DNA of 64,000 nucleotides from UBA5069 sp963773745 (GCA_963773745.1 CAVZCL010000001.1:1-64000), one strand, 5' to 3'. Positions 1 through 10,571 are shown, counted from the stretch's first letter. The notes: generated from the letters alone by a model not told the origin. Made by a program: numbers and translations.

Positions 1-1
1 C

Positions 2-869
2 AGTTTTCTCTATGTAAAATCGCCCATCGTCAAAATCCTTATGGGAGGCGCAGCGCTCCTGCTGACGCTTGCGCTCTTCGGCTTCACCTTCATCATTGAA
101 GAGCCGCGCATGCAGGCGCAGACCGGCAACTGGAACGGTCGCGAGATCGAGAAAGGCGCCGAGCTCTTTGCCAACAACTGCACCAGTTGCCACGGTGTTG
201 ACGGCAAGGGGTTGCCCGGCGTAGCGCCCGCCTGCACAGCAATTACTTCTTCACCCAGCGCCTTGCGGATGTCGGCTTTGCCGGTACGCTGCACGATTAC
301 ATCGCTGGCACAGTGGTGCCGGTCGACCAAGCGACAGCATCAGCCAGTGGGCACAGATGATGCCCACATGGGGTGTGAACTACGGCGGTCCCTTACGCAA
401 CGACCAGGTGCAGGCAGTCACCGCATTCGTCATGAATTGGGAAGCTGACGCCCTGACGCAGACGCCAGACGAAGACCCATGGCAGCCCTTTCAGAATGCC
501 AAAACCACCACGATTACAGGCACTGTCACGGCGGCCCCAGCAGGCGCTGTGGAAGGCCAGGTGCGCGCGCCTGAAGAGCTCTTCATCACCATGGGCTGCC
601 AGGGCTGCCACAATCTTGAACAGGACCAGACGGAGAGCAACCGCGGCGCGATTGCCCCCAATCTGGGCAATCTCAACGAGGAAGCGCCCAACATGGTCGC
701 CGGCCAGGATGCGCTGACCTACGTCATCAACAGCATTACGCACCCGAACGACTTCATTGTCCCGGGCTATGTGGCGGGTATCATGCCCCAGAACTTCCCC
801 GACCGCATGTCGACCGAGGAAATTGAGGGCATGGCACAGTGGCTTCTGGATCAATCGGCAGCCAACTAA
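2..869 (+). CDS. membrane-anchored diheme cytochrome c (5' end outside window, two frame changes)
   Basis: This is an electron carrier of the cytochrome c family, held at the outer face of the membrane. An open frame runs from base 2 with no upstream stop, so the true start lies before the window. One membrane helix (about bases 41-105) is followed by a first heme site CTSCH near 178-192, and a second site CQGCH lies near 597-611. Possible axial Met ligands are in MMPTW (near 357) and GIMPQ (near 778). The reading frame changes near 225-232 and again near 320-345; each step fits one missing base, and the bridging frame reads as sensible cytochrome sequence (LHSNYFFTQR). A strong terminator follows at 886-914. 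The partner complex is not in the window; a bc-type or alternative complex III oxidoreductase upstream is an inference. Confidence 0.85.
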
Positions 870-885
870 CAGGTGCATCCGATCC

Positions 886-914
886 AAAAGCGCCCGCTTC
901 GGCGGGCGCTTTTT
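886..914 (+). terminator. rho-independent terminator of the cytochrome c gene
   Basis: A 12-bp perfect stem (AAAAGCGCCCGC at 886-897 with its complement at 902-913) closes on a TTCG tetraloop and ends in a T run, 17 bases after the cytochrome stop codon. Confidence 0.92.
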
Positions 915-995
915 GTATCCGCAACACATAGCACGCAGCGTTCTTCATGCTGAACTGTGAGGCTCGGTAGCGACGCCGGATCCCGAGGAAGCACA

Positions 996-1740
996 ATGAA
1001 CAACCAGCCGCGACGTGGTTACAACCTGCTGGATGACCCCCTTTACTATGTAGCAATTGTCTTCTTCGCCGCGCTTGCTACTGCACTGCCTGCGCTGCTC
1101 GGCTCGCGCTGGTTCCTGGCATTCGCGGAAACGGCTGCCCTCTGGCTGATGCTGCTTGTGCCGCTGCGGCGCGACCGTGTGCGGCCTGCCGCAATTGTGC
1201 TGGCCATCTGGGTGGGCGTGCAGATTGTCACTGTCTTTGTATTGACGCTCATTGCGCCCAACGCACTCGAAAAGGCTGTGGGCGGCGGGTTTTTGTACCG
1301 TGAAGCGCTGCTAAATTGGCTCTACGCAGGCAGAATACTGCCGCAGTCTTGGTTCTCGCAGCCGCTGCTGCACTTGCTTGAGGTGGCAGGCATCACCCTT
1401 GGCTCGCTGGCCTCGGGCGGACTCGTGGGCGTCTGGTTCCTCGTTCGCACAGTGAACCAATTTGCCTTTGGGGCGGCTGCGCTCGTGGATTCGGCTGGCG
1501 GGCTGGCAGGCATGATGGCGGGGCTGCAGCCGTGGTACCTGCTGCGCATTGCAGGCTATGTGGGGCTGTTGCCCTTTTTCGCCCTGCCCGGCTTCACGGG
1601 CGATCGGCGCCCCTGGCGGAAGTCGGACGCACGCCGGCGGCTACTGCTGGCTGGCGGCCGCCTTGCTCGTTGCGGGCTTGCTGCTCGAACTCTTCCTGCC
1701 GGCGCTCTGGGCGGGGTGGTTTGGCGCGTTGGCGGGATAA
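996..1740 (+). CDS. polytopic membrane protein of unknown function (frameshifted near the 3' end)
   Basis: I do not recognise the family. The ATG at 996 has a GAGGAAG ribosome site five bases upstream. The protein has about six hydrophobic stretches (for instance YYVAIVFFAALATALPALL and GITLGSLASGGLVGVWFLV). In the first frame the tail after FFALPGFTGD becomes Arg-rich and runs to 1766. In the +1 frame it continues as a good last helix (WLAAALLVAGLLLELFLP) and stops at 1740. I therefore place one extra base between about 1595 and 1640. The gene sits alone behind the cytochrome terminator and is convergent with the kinase that ends at 1969. Confidence 0.6.
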
Positions 1741-1840
1741 TGCAGCCGACGAAAGGAATGCCGTGATGATACACGCATATTCAACGCAAGGGCGCGAGGT
1801 GAGCGGGGACACAAGGTGAAGTCAAAACAGGAACAACGAC

Positions 1841-1972
1841 ATGCCGTCCGCTTCTGCACCTGATGCGCATAACTGGAATATGCGGCCGTTTCTGCTTTTG
1901 CTTTTCCTGGCGCCCGTGCCCACATTGCGCCCTTGCATTGAAAACAGAGAGTCCACAGCGGTTTCAGCCTAG
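1841..1972 (+). other. possible small ORF or gene remnant (43 aa)
   Basis: An ATG with AGGA eight bases upstream opens a 43-residue frame. It has a hydrophilic start, a short hydrophobic stretch (FLLLLFLAPVP) and a stop at 1970-1972. It overlaps by four bases the end of the convergent kinase gene. It looks like the first part of a membrane protein and could be the stub of a lost gene. The rest of 1741-1968 shows nothing else. Confidence 0.25.
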
Positions 1973-3370
1973 TTGAGCGGCAGGACGACCGTAAAGACGG
2001 CGCCGCCTGCCTCTCCGTTCGCTACAGCAATGCGCCCCCCGAGCAGCTGGGTGAGTTCCTTTGCCAGGGCCAGGCCGAGGCCCATGCCTCCGCTACGTCG
2101 CTGGCGCGACGGGTCCGCTCGGTAGAAGGGATCAAAGATCAGGGGCAAGTCCTCCGGCGCAATGCCTGGACCGGCATCGCGCACGATAATTGCGACGCCA
2201 TCCGCAGCCTCGTCAATCGTCACCACAACCTCTCCCCCGTCCGTGTAGGCAAGCGCGTTCTCAAGCAAGTTGAGCACAACTTGGGTAAGGGTGTCAGCGT
2301 CGGTCGTCACCTTTGCCCGCTCTGGCCCCTCCAAACGCAGGAGAATCCCCTTGGCGTCGGCCTCTTCCTGTAGCGCGTCCAGCAGCGTGTGCAGCAAGCG
2401 CCGCTATGTCCGTGGGGCGGCGCTCCGGCGGCAACGTAGTGCCGTCGGCGCGGGCGAGCATGAGCAAGCGGCCGATTAGCCGCTGCATGCGCTCTGCCTC
2501 TCCCTGAATGCGGAGCAGCGTCTCCTGATAGCTCTCGGGCGTGCGTGTGCGGCTCAAGGCGAGTTCCGCCTGGCCAAGAATAGCTGCAACAGGTGTGCGC
2601 AGCTCATGTGACGCATCGGCAGTGAAGCGCCGCTGGCGCGCAAAGGCCTCTGCCAAGCGATCCAGCATTGCGTTGAAGTCCAGCGCCAGCGTGCGCACTT
2701 CATCCTTGGCGGCCGGAATGGGCAAGCGGCGCGAGCTGAGCGACGCGGCGCTAACCTCCGATGCGCTGACTGTCATTTCGGTAAGGGGATGTAGCGCGCG
2801 CCGCGCCGCCAGCAGCGCGGCCAGCCCGGCCCCAAGCAGCGCCAGCGGCGTGGCAAGCAGCAGGCTGCGGCGAATCTGCGCAAGCATGGCAATGACCTCA
2901 GTCGGTACAATGCCAATCTGTATGTAACCGAGATTTGCGTCTTCGCCCGCATACTCGTCGGACGCGGCCCGCAGTGGGCGTGTGTAGACGCGCAGCGGTT
3001 GACTACTGTCCGCGCCACGCAAGGTGAACGCTACGGTACGGCCGCGCTGCGGCGGCGGCAACATGGCAACTTCGGCCGATCGCATTGCGCCCACACCGTC
3101 TGAGACGTTGCCCTGCGCATCCAAAAGGAGCAGGAAGCCGCGCTCACCCAATCCAGCGGAACTCTGCTCCTCACGCTCGGTCAACCTGGGCTGCCCGCTC
3201 TCAAACTCCACATGCTCCAGCGCCGAATCGCTCAGGCGCGCCAACTCGCTGTCCACCTGTGCGTTAAGGTGACGCAGCAGGTCGGTCGTCAGCACGGCCG
3301 CCAGCACAACGAAGGTGACCAGGAAGACCAGTACGTTGACGAGCACAAGACGGGCACGTAGAGTGAGCAC
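1969..3370 (-). CDS. sensor histidine kinase, HAMP and HisKA type (one frame change)
   Basis: This is a membrane sensor kinase that phosphorylates the OmpR-type regulator encoded just before it. From a GTG at 3370 it reads an N-terminal membrane helix, a periplasmic sensor of about 140 residues, a second helix (near residue 175), HAMP, the H box (SHELRTPVAAI, phospho-His near residue 250), and after a frame change near 2397 the N box (NLLENALAYT), G1 (DAGPGIAPED), F (DPFYRADPS) and G2 (GGMGLGLALA). One extra base around 2396-2400 explains the break. The joined product of about 466 residues is normal for the family. It starts three bases after the regulator stop, so the two are surely co-transcribed. 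The signal sensed is not evident. Confidence 0.88.
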
Positions 3371-3373
3371 GCC

Positions 3374-4048
3374 TTAGCCCTCTGCCGTCATGCGGTAGCC
3401 CACACCGCGTACAGTGCGGATCAGCGGCGCATGGCCGTCGTCAATCTTTCGGCGCAAATAGCCGATATAGACATCCACAATATTCGACTCGTTGAAGAAA
3501 TCATAGCCCCACACATGTTCGCCGATCTGCGTGCGGCTTAGCGCCTGGCCGGGATGGAGCATGAGGAACTCGAGAAGCGCGAACTCCTTGCTTGTGAGCT
3601 CCACTTCCGCGCCGCCTCGCTGCGCAGTGCGAGTGAGTCGGTTGAGCGTCAGGTCGCCAAGCTGCACCGTGGCGGCGCTGCCCGGGCGCGTGCCATTGCG
3701 CGTGCGTGCGCGCACACGCGCCAGCAGCTCCTGATAGGCAAAGGGCTTGACAAGATAGTCATCTGCGCCGCTATCAAGGCCGGCCACTCGATCGGCCACG
3801 TCGTCCAGCGCGGTGAGCATGAGGATTGGCGCAGCATTGCGCTGGCTGCGCAGGGTGCGCGCCACATCGCGGCCATTCAGCCTGGGCAACAGCACATCAA
3901 GCACAATCAGGTCATAGTCCGCGCTTTGCGCATAGGCCAGACCCAGCTCACCATCGGCCGCATGGTCCACCACATAGCCCTCCTCGCGCAATCCCTGCAC
4001 AATGAAGGCAGCCACGTTCGGCTCATCTTCCACCACAAGTATGTGCAT
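3374..4048 (-). CDS. OmpR/PhoB-family response regulator
   Basis: This DNA-binding response regulator has 224 residues, the usual length. The receiver domain shows the acidic pocket (VEDE), phospho-acceptor Asp51 in VLDVLLPRLNG, and the conserved Lys in VKPF near residue 101. The C-terminal winged helix (ELTSKEFALLEFL through VRGVGYRM) is of the Trans_reg_C type. It is followed after three bases by its kinase. The ferric-reductase-like gene ends 68 bases upstream on the same strand, so the pair may be the tail of the flavin-related operon and could regulate it. Confidence 0.93.
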   Translation of the reverse strand: MHILVVEDEPNVAAFIVQGLREEGYVVDHAADGELGLAYAQSADYDLIVLDVLLPRLNGRDVARTLRSQRNAAPILMLTALDDVADRVAGLDSGADDYLVKPFAYQELLARVRARTRNGTRPGSAATVQLGDLTLNRLTRTAQRGGAEVELTSKEFALLEFLMLHPGQALSRTQIGEHVWGYDFFNESNIVDVYIGYLRRKIDDGHAPLIRTVRGVGYRMTAEG

Positions 4049-4116
4049 CGCGTGCCCCGCTCACCCTGCAGGCTGATGAATGATAGTGCGATTATCGCGC
4101 TATCCGCCTGATTCGG

Positions 4117-4833
4117 TTAACGTGCCGGTGCGCGCACCGGCATAGCGGCGCGACCCGCACTGCGCAAACGTGCGGCGCGACGCGTGGACACAACCCGCAG
4201 TGCCGTGAGCACGACCACTGCGGCGCTGCTGGCCGCGTACATCCACCAGAGCGTGCCGCTGTCCGTGCCTGCCAGAATGCCGTGGGCGGTCACCATTGCA
4301 AAGGCTGCAAAGCTCGCGTAGTGGAGCACTCGGAACGCGCGCTGGCCCAGGTGCTTGCGTGCATAGAAGCTCAGGCTCAGCAGCAGCATGAGGTAGAAAC
4401 TGACGATACCCATGCCGACGGGCAACGGGCGGTAGCCCGACACGAACGGAATTGCGACCTGAGGCAGGTTGATGTTGATGTATCCGTCGCCAATCAGGAT
4501 GAGCCCATGCAGGGCCGCCATGCCCAGGCCCAGCCAGTTCAAGTAGCTGTGCAAGCCCAGCGCCAGCAGTGGCGCAACGCGCGTGCGGAAGAGGCTGCCG
4601 CTTTGCACCAATCCCCAGAGGATGCCCAGAGTGAGCAACAGGTAGGCGACAACGCCGCTGCTGCGCGAGATGAACCAGTATGATTTCGCCGCCGTGACCG
4701 GAAGATAGAGACCTACGGCAATGACACCCAGCACGCCAACCGCACTCAGCAGTACGATGGCGACAAAACCGACTATCACGGCGCGCGGCTTAGGCGGCGC
4801 AGAAACGATCTGCGAATCGAGAAGTTGATACAT
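4117..4833 (-). CDS. ferric-reductase-like transmembrane protein (cytochrome b type)
   Basis: The 238-residue polytopic membrane protein resembles the ferric reductase / YedZ (MsrQ) heme-b domain. After a first helix (IVGFVAIVLLSAVGVLGV) there are about five more. Helices carry the His residues expected to bind b hemes, in LGLHSYLNW, AALHGLIL, FRVLHYASF and VTAHGIL. There is no FAD/NAD domain, so electrons must come from quinol or from a partner flavoprotein. I chose the ATG at 4833, which overlaps the end of the ApbE gene by 44 bases and suggests tight coupling. The C terminus is Arg/Ala-rich and cytoplasmic. Confidence 0.75.
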   Translation of the reverse strand: MYQLLDSQIVSAPPKPRAVIVGFVAIVLLSAVGVLGVIAVGLYLPVTAAKSYWFISRSSGVVAYLLLTLGILWGLVQSGSLFRTRVAPLLALGLHSYLNWLGLGMAALHGLILIGDGYININLPQVAIPFVSGYRPLPVGMGIVSFYLMLLLSLSFYARKHLGQRAFRVLHYASFAAFAMVTAHGILAGTDSGTLWWMYAASSAAVVVLTALRVVSTRRAARLRSAGRAAMPVRAPAR

Positions 4834-5779
4834 ATGCTCGCTCTTCAAAGTTGTTGGTCGTGATGAATCGACCGTCGTCCGTTGTCAATAGCGCCGAAAT
4901 GTCCTGCAGCGCCTCCAGATACGCAACGCCCTCATGCTCGCCCAAAATGAGGGCGACCTTGGCGTGGATTTCTACGTCGGGCAAGCGCTTGCCAACGACG
5001 GTCACGCTGAGGATGGCTGTATCAGCCGGCGCGCCTGTGCGCGGGTCAATCAGATGATGTGCGGCCATACCATTTACGGTCCAGCGCCGGCGCACCCGGC
5101 TTGATGTAGCGACGGCGCCATTGTGCAAGCCGAGTACGGCGATGTCCTTGTCCGCCTCCAGAGGGTGCGCCACGCTTGCCGTCCACGCACCGTCTGGCGG
5201 CACACCCAGGGCAGCAATGTCGCCCCCGGCATCCACCATGGCCGGCCCATAAGGGGCCAGCAGCCGGACGGCCTCCTGCGCGGTCCAGCCCTTGGCAATT
5301 CCGCCCAGATCAATGCCAACACCCGCCGGCAAAAGAATCCGGGGCGCCGGGCCAAGAATGACTTCGGCGCCGTACGCCTGTGCATCAATGGCCCCAACAG
5401 CTGGGGCCGTGCGCTGTATTGGGCGCCCCGGCACCATCAAGTCCAGGCTGCGGTCGTAACCCGCCGCTTCCAGCGCGTGCAGAATCGTAGGATCATAGAT
5501 GCCATGGGTGTCCCGTTGCCAAGCCAGAGCCAGCCCAACCAATGCGAACATGGGCGCTGAGGCCGCAAAGGGCCGGCCCGCACTGCGATTCATTGCGCAC
5601 AGCTCGCTCTGTGGGCGGAAGCGGCTGAAGCGCGCCTCCGCCCGGGCGAAGAAGGCTTGCACGCGCAGCAGGGCGGCGCGTGCCTGCTCTGCATTTTCCA
5701 TCCACAGCCACGCGGAGACCGTCGTCCCCATGGCGTGGAAGTGATGGTCGTACTGTTTCAGCATGTTGGCGCCCTTCAT
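4790..5779 (-). CDS. apbE: FAD:protein FMN transferase
   Basis: ApbE moves FMN from FAD onto a Thr or Ser of an exported target protein. The 329-residue product has the family blocks: MGTTVSAWL at the start, GIDLGGIAKGW near residue 175, VDAGGDIAALG near 200, the ATSSRVRRRW stretch near 240 and HLIDPRTG near 255. There is no lipobox, so it may act in the cytoplasm or be exported without an anchor. The ATG at 5779 overlaps the previous stop in an ATGA tetranucleotide, so translation is probably coupled. I found no flavinylation motif of the usual S/T-G-A-T type in the neighbouring products, so its substrate is unknown. Confidence 0.9.
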   Translation of the reverse strand: MKGANMLKQYDHHFHAMGTTVSAWLWMENAEQARAALLRVQAFFARAEARFSRFRPQSELCAMNRSAGRPFAASAPMFALVGLALAWQRDTHGIYDPTILHALEAAGYDRSLDLMVPGRPIQRTAPAVGAIDAQAYGAEVILGPAPRILLPAGVGIDLGGIAKGWTAQEAVRLLAPYGPAMVDAGGDIAALGVPPDGAWTASVAHPLEADKDIAVLGLHNGAVATSSRVRRRWTVNGMAAHHLIDPRTGAPADTAILSVTVVGKRLPDVEIHAKVALILGEHEGVAYLEALQDISALLTTDDGRFITTNNFEERAYVSTSRFADRFCAA

Positions 5780-6408
5780 GATGCACGCGAGCGTGCCACT
5801 GCGTTTACAGCCTGGGGCGGGTATTCCGGCTCAAGCCCCTGCTCTATCCTGTCCACATCCGGCCCCCATACGTACCAAAGCACCCCTGCTTTGTCCTGCA
5901 CGACGGCCACGGGGTCGCCGGAACGGGTGCGAACCCACTGGATAACGTCCAGTGTAACGACGCGCGCCGGCGTCGCCGTTGCTGCTTCACTTGCGGGAAC
6001 TGCCGCCGTTGCGGGCACGGCAGTCGCGGCGGGTGAAGGGGTGGACGTGGGCAGGAGCGCCGCAACCTTGTGTGCGGACTTGCCACCCGTACTTGCGCCA
6101 AGTGGTGCAGCCACCGTGGGTACCGCAGTCGGCGCGGGCAGCGGGGTTGCGGAGGGCACAGCATTATCAGCAAGCAGTGCCGCCGCCGAACCACTGAAGC
6201 TTTGCACACTGGCCTGAACATCCGCAGCCTCGGCGACCGAGGCTGCGCGTGCGAGCAATCCCCAGCCTGCCAGCGTCAGCCCAATGGCGCCAACGGCGGT
6301 CGTCATACGCAGGACCGCCAGCAGCGATTTGGGGTCCTTGGGTTGAGAAGAGACCGTGGCCGGCGGCGGCTGCGCGGAAGGTGTCTTCGCAGTGCGGAAG
6401 TCGCTCAT
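5776..6408 (-). CDS. single-pass membrane protein with Ala/Pro/Thr-rich linker
   Basis: The 210-residue protein is unrecognised. A cytoplasmic head of about 35 residues is followed by one helix (TTAVGAIGLTLAGWGLLA), a long low-complexity extracytoplasmic linker rich in Ala, Pro and Thr, and a small C-terminal domain of about 60 residues (VVTLDVIQWVRTRSG to YPPQAVN). It is joined by ATGA overlaps to the 70-residue gene upstream and to apbE downstream, with a clear ribosome site (GGAGG) before its ATG. It could be an accessory or target of the ApbE / ferric-reductase pair; that is inference from context only. Confidence 0.6.
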   Translation of the reverse strand: MSDFRTAKTPSAQPPPATVSSQPKDPKSLLAVLRMTTAVGAIGLTLAGWGLLARAASVAEAADVQASVQSFSGSAAALLADNAVPSATPLPAPTAVPTVAAPLGASTGGKSAHKVAALLPTSTPSPAATAVPATAAVPASEAATATPARVVTLDVIQWVRTRSGDPVAVVQDKAGVLWYVWGPDVDRIEQGLEPEYPPQAVNAVARSRAS

Positions 6409-6617
6409 CGCAGTACCTCCGCCAGCGGCACTGTGACGTTGGCTAGCTGAATAGCCGGAACGCTCGTTTGCGTCACTGCGTAAACCAGGCCGGCCGAGGT
6501 CAGCGTCAATGAGATCGCCGCCACGGCGACGAATGCTGCCATTGCCAGCTTTGCCTTCAACTGCCCGGGCGCCTTGCGTGCGCCTGCTTTCGTAGCCATC
6601 CCTTGCTTTTGCATCAT
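6405..6617 (-). CDS. small single-pass membrane protein, 70 aa
   Basis: A Lys/Ala-rich N terminus precedes one hydrophobic helix (MAAFVAVAAISLTLTSAGL) and a short extracytoplasmic tail. The stop overlaps the next ATG in ATGA, and GAGAGGCA before the first ATG is a plausible ribosome site. It is the first gene of the minus-strand run that continues through apbE. No family is recognised. The presence of one helix and strict coupling argue that it is real and works with the following protein. Confidence 0.55.
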   Translation of the reverse strand: MMQKQGMATKAGARKAPGQLKAKLAMAAFVAVAAISLTLTSAGLVYAVTQTSVPAIQLANVTVPLAEVLR

Positions 6618-6815
6618 TGCCTCTCAATCTGCAGCGGCTCTTGCGAACCGCATTTGTTCTCGGGTGCAGCGGCGTCATTCCACCGCTGCCCCCAGTCTAC
6701 GCCGCGAATGTGAAGCAACAATAAGCGGATTCTAAGATCATTCTCACGATGTCCATAGTGCGACACAGATGTGTTGCAGAAGCGGGCGTTCTGCTTCGGC
6801 TCATGCTGGCTTCTG

Positions 6816-6824
6816 TGCTATGAT
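6816..6824 (+). promoter_or_regulatory. extended -10 promoter of smc, giving a near-leaderless mRNA
   Basis: TGCTATGAT is an extended -10 element whose last base lies eight bases before the ATG at 6833, so transcription should start about two bases ahead of the codon. No good -35 and no ribosome site are seen. The 215-base region 6618-6832 separates two divergent operons and shows nothing else clear. Confidence 0.5.
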
Positions 6825-6832
6825 CGCCCTCT

Positions 6833-9800
6833 ATGCTTATCAAGCGTGTCGTCATCCAGGGCTTCAAAACCTTCGCCAAACGGGCAGAGTTCATCTTCGA
6901 TCCCGGCATCACGGCCGTTGTTGGCCCAAACGGTTCGGGCAAATCCAACATTGTCGACGCCGTGCGCTGGTGCCTTGGCGAGCAGTCGTTCAGCTTGCTG
7001 CGCTCCAAAAAAACCAGCGACATCATCTTTTCCGGCTCCGACAAGAAGGCGCGCCTGGGCATGGCGCAGGTGAGCCTGACGCTTGACAACAGCGGCGGCG
7101 AGATTCCGATTGACTTCGCCGAAGTGGAAATTACAAGGCGCGCCTATCGCGACGGCGACAACGAGTACATTGTCAACGGCCAGCGCGTGCGTCTGCAGGA
7201 CGTCACCGAGCTGCTCTCGCAAACGGGGCTGGGCAAGCGCACCTACGCCGTCATCGGCCAGGGGCTCATCGACAAGGTGCTCAGCCTGGCGCCCGAGGAA
7301 CGGCGCTCGCTCTTTGAGGAAGCGGCCGGCATTACCGGCTACCAGTCCAAGCGGGCGGCATCCATCCGCCGCCTTGACGCAACACAGGTAAACCTGACGC
7401 GCGTGCGCGACATCGTCGCCGAACTGGCCCCGCGCATGGGCACCCTCAAGCGGCAGGCCGAGCGCGCACACGAGCGCGAGCAGATGGCGGCCGACCTGCG
7501 CGGGCTGTTGCGCGAATGGTACGGCTATCGCTGGCACGCCGCGATTGCGCAGGTGGAAGAGCACCACGCCGACGCAAAGATTCTGCAAAACCAGGTGGAC
7601 GACCGCCAGCTCCTGCTCGACGAAGTCGCCTCCAGAATCGAAGCGCTGCGGGCAAAGCAGGCGGAACTGCGCGCCGTGGTGGGTGACCGCCATCGCGCCG
7701 CCGGCTTGCTGCACAATGATGCCGAGCAAGTGGGCCGCGAGTTGGCCGTGGGCCGCGAGCGTCACCGCCAGATGATTGAACGCCTGGACGACGCCCAACG
7801 CGAATTTGACCTGCTCCAGGTGGAACAGGAGGCACTGACCACACGCCTTGCCCATATGCAGGCCGAAGTGCTTGAAGCTGAAGCGGCGCGTACCGCCGCC
7901 GGCGCAGCCCTGCGCGCCACCGAGAGCGCGCTTGGCGAACGCCGGCGCGCCCAGCAAGTGCTCCAGGCAAAGGTTGACGAAGCGCGGCGCGCGCTGGCGC
8001 AGGCGCAACAGCTTGCCACAGAGCGACAGGCCGACCACACGCAAGATTGCCGCACGGCTCCACAGCCTGCAGCAGCAGGCGATGACCCTGACCAGCGCGC
8101 TCGCGCACGCTGCAGACGCGGACGCCACCGCCCTGGCGGCTCTGGCCGCAGCAGAGAGCGGCCACGCAGCGCTGGAGACGCGCGCCGCCACTTTGCAGGG
8201 CGAACTGGCAGCCATTGAAGCACGACGCAAGAGCGTGCGCACGGAACTGGACGCCGCTGAGGCAACACGCCGCCAGGCCGACAGTGCGGTGGACAAGCTG
8301 CAGACGCGCCTCGAACTGCTTACGCGCCTCTCGCAGGAGGGCGCTGGTCTTGCTTCGGGGGTGCGCGCCGTCATTCAGGCCAACCTGCCGGGCATGTTGG
8401 GCCCCGTGGCAGCGCTGCTGCGCGTCGATTCGGCCCACGAGCGGGCTGTAGAGACTGCCTTGGGCGGCGCGCTGCAAAACATGGTCGCAGCCACGTGGAA
8501 CGATGCGCAGGCGGCCATTGAGCACCTCAAACGCAGCCAGCGCGGGCGCGCCACCTTCCTGCCGCTCGATCGCCTCAATACGCTGCCAGCAATTCCCGCG
8601 CCGCGCATGGATGGCGTTCTGGGCAACGCGGCCGACCTCGTCGCATGTGATCCGCGCGCCGTTGAAGCGCGCGACCAGCTCCTCAACCGCACGTGGATTG
8701 TGGCTGATTTGCCCACGGCGCGCCGGGCGCTGGACAGCCTGCGCGGCGGCTCTCGGCCAACAGTCGTCACGCTCGACGGCGAGATCGTGCGCCCGGGCGG
8801 CGCTGTCACAGGCGGCAGCGACGGCGAGCGGCGCGACGATTCCGTGCTGGCGCGCGAGCGCGAGCGGCGCGAACTGCCCGCCGCTATCGACACGGCGCAG
8901 GCGGCAGCGCAGGGGCTGGCCATGCGCTGCCGCACGTTGGCCGAGGAGCAAGCCACGACGGCAGGCGCAGCAGAAGCGCGGCAGCAGTCGCTTGCCGACA
9001 TTGCCCGCCAGGAGCGCGTCGCGCGCAGCAATCTGGAAGAGGCACGCCGTGCCGCCGACCGCGCCGCGCAGCAACTGCGCTACCTGCGCGAACAAGCCGC
9101 CACCGGCGAGAGCGAGGCCGCTTCGCTGGCGGCGCGCTTGCGCGAGAACGAAGTCACCCTTGCAGAGGCACGCGCCACGCGTGTGCGCGCCGAGGCTGCC
9201 CTGGCGGATGCCGAGAGCGCCGCCGCTGAAAGCGCCGCCGACGAACTCCTGCGCACCCTGGCTGATGACCGCGCCGCCGAAGCAACCGCAGCCGGCGCAG
9301 TGGCCAGCCGCCAGGCGCTGGCAGAGCAGCAGCAGCGCAGCCTCACGGCGATTGCGCGCCAAATTCAATCCAGGCAGCAGCAGGCCGCAACGCTCGAGGT
9401 CGAGTCGGCAGCGCTGGAGGAGAAACTGGCGACGCTGGGCGCACAGGAAGCAGCTGTGCGCCGCCACCTCGACGCGCTGCAGGCGGAGATTGCGCCGCAG
9501 GAGGTTGAACTCGCCACGCTATCGGCCGCCGACAGCGAGGCCGTTGCGCACGAGCGCAAGCTGCAGCATGCCCAGCGCCTGGATGAGAGCGCAACTGCGC
9601 ACGCGCAGCTTCTGCTGCAGCGCAGCGAAGATGGCGTGGAGCTGCTGCGCGCCGAAATCGAGCGCGACCTGGGCCTTGCCGCCATGGAGACGAGCAGCGA
9701 CGTCGCCTACCAGCCGCCCCTCCCCTTCGCCGCCTTCGTGGAGCAGTTGCCCGTGCGCGCAGAAGCACCCGAAGGGGTGGAGGAGGAGCTGCTCGCCCTG

Positions 9801-10535
9801 CGCGGCCGCCTGTCGCGCCTTGTCAACGTCAACCCCGAGGCCCCGCGCGAATATGACGAGGCGGCCCAGCGCTTTGAGCACCTGACCATCCAGTCCGATG
9901 ACCTGGAGTCGGCCGCGGCGGACCTGCACCGCATCATCGCCGAGCTGGACGCCAAGATGCAGATTGAGTTCCTCCGCACCTTCCAGCTCGTGGCCGAGCA
10001 GTTTCAGGTGGAGTTCCGCAAGCTCTTCAATGGCGGCGCAGCCGAACTGATCCTGGCCGACCCGGAGAACGTGGCCACCTCCGGCATCGACGTGATCGCG
10101 CGCCCACCCGGCAAGCGCCCGCAAAGCCTCGCTCTCCTCTCCGGCGGCGAGCGGTCACTGGCCGCCTGTGCGCTCATCTTTGCCATCCTGCGCGTCAGCC
10201 CCACCCCCTTCTGCGTGCTGGATGAGGTCGATGCGGCGTTGGATGAAGCCAACGTCGACCGCTTCCGCCAGTCGGTTGAGGACCTGAGCATCGGCACGCA
10301 GTTCATCATCGTGACGCACAACCGGCGCACGCTCGAGGGTGCCAACACGATCTACGGCATCACCATGGGCGATGACGGCGTGAGCAAGGTCATCGGACTG
10401 CGCCTGGAGGGCGACGCGATTGTGCACCACAAGGCGGGTGGTGCGGCCGACCCCGGGCGCAGCAACGGCGCGGGCGCTGCAGAGGCGGCTACAGCCGATG
10501 ACCTGGCCGTCATCGAAGAGATTGTTGCAATGTAG
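6833..10535 (+). CDS. smc: chromosome segregation protein SMC (one frame change)
   Basis: SMC is the ATPase of bacterial condensin and organises the chromosome. The joined product is about 1,230 residues, the usual size. The N-terminal head has Walker A (GPNGSGKSN near residue 32). Long coiled coil rich in Glu, Ala, Arg and Gln flanks a hinge near the middle (GMLGPVAALL to GAVTGGS). The C-terminal head shows the signature LSGGERSLAA and Walker B CVLDEVDAALDE. The frame changes near 8033-8038, inside the first coiled coil, and fits one extra base. The gene has no ScpA/B neighbours here and is convergent with rnc, unlike the common rnc-smc order. Confidence 0.95.
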
Positions 10536-10571
10536 CAGCGCGTGCCGCTTTGATCTCATGGTTCACAAAGA

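Noticed and set aside
6818..9467. Long minus-strand open frames (518 and 673 residues) opposite smc
   Set aside because: They mirror the high-GC coiled-coil coding sequence, are Cys/Arg/His-rich with no family motif, and smc motifs on the plus strand are unmistakable.
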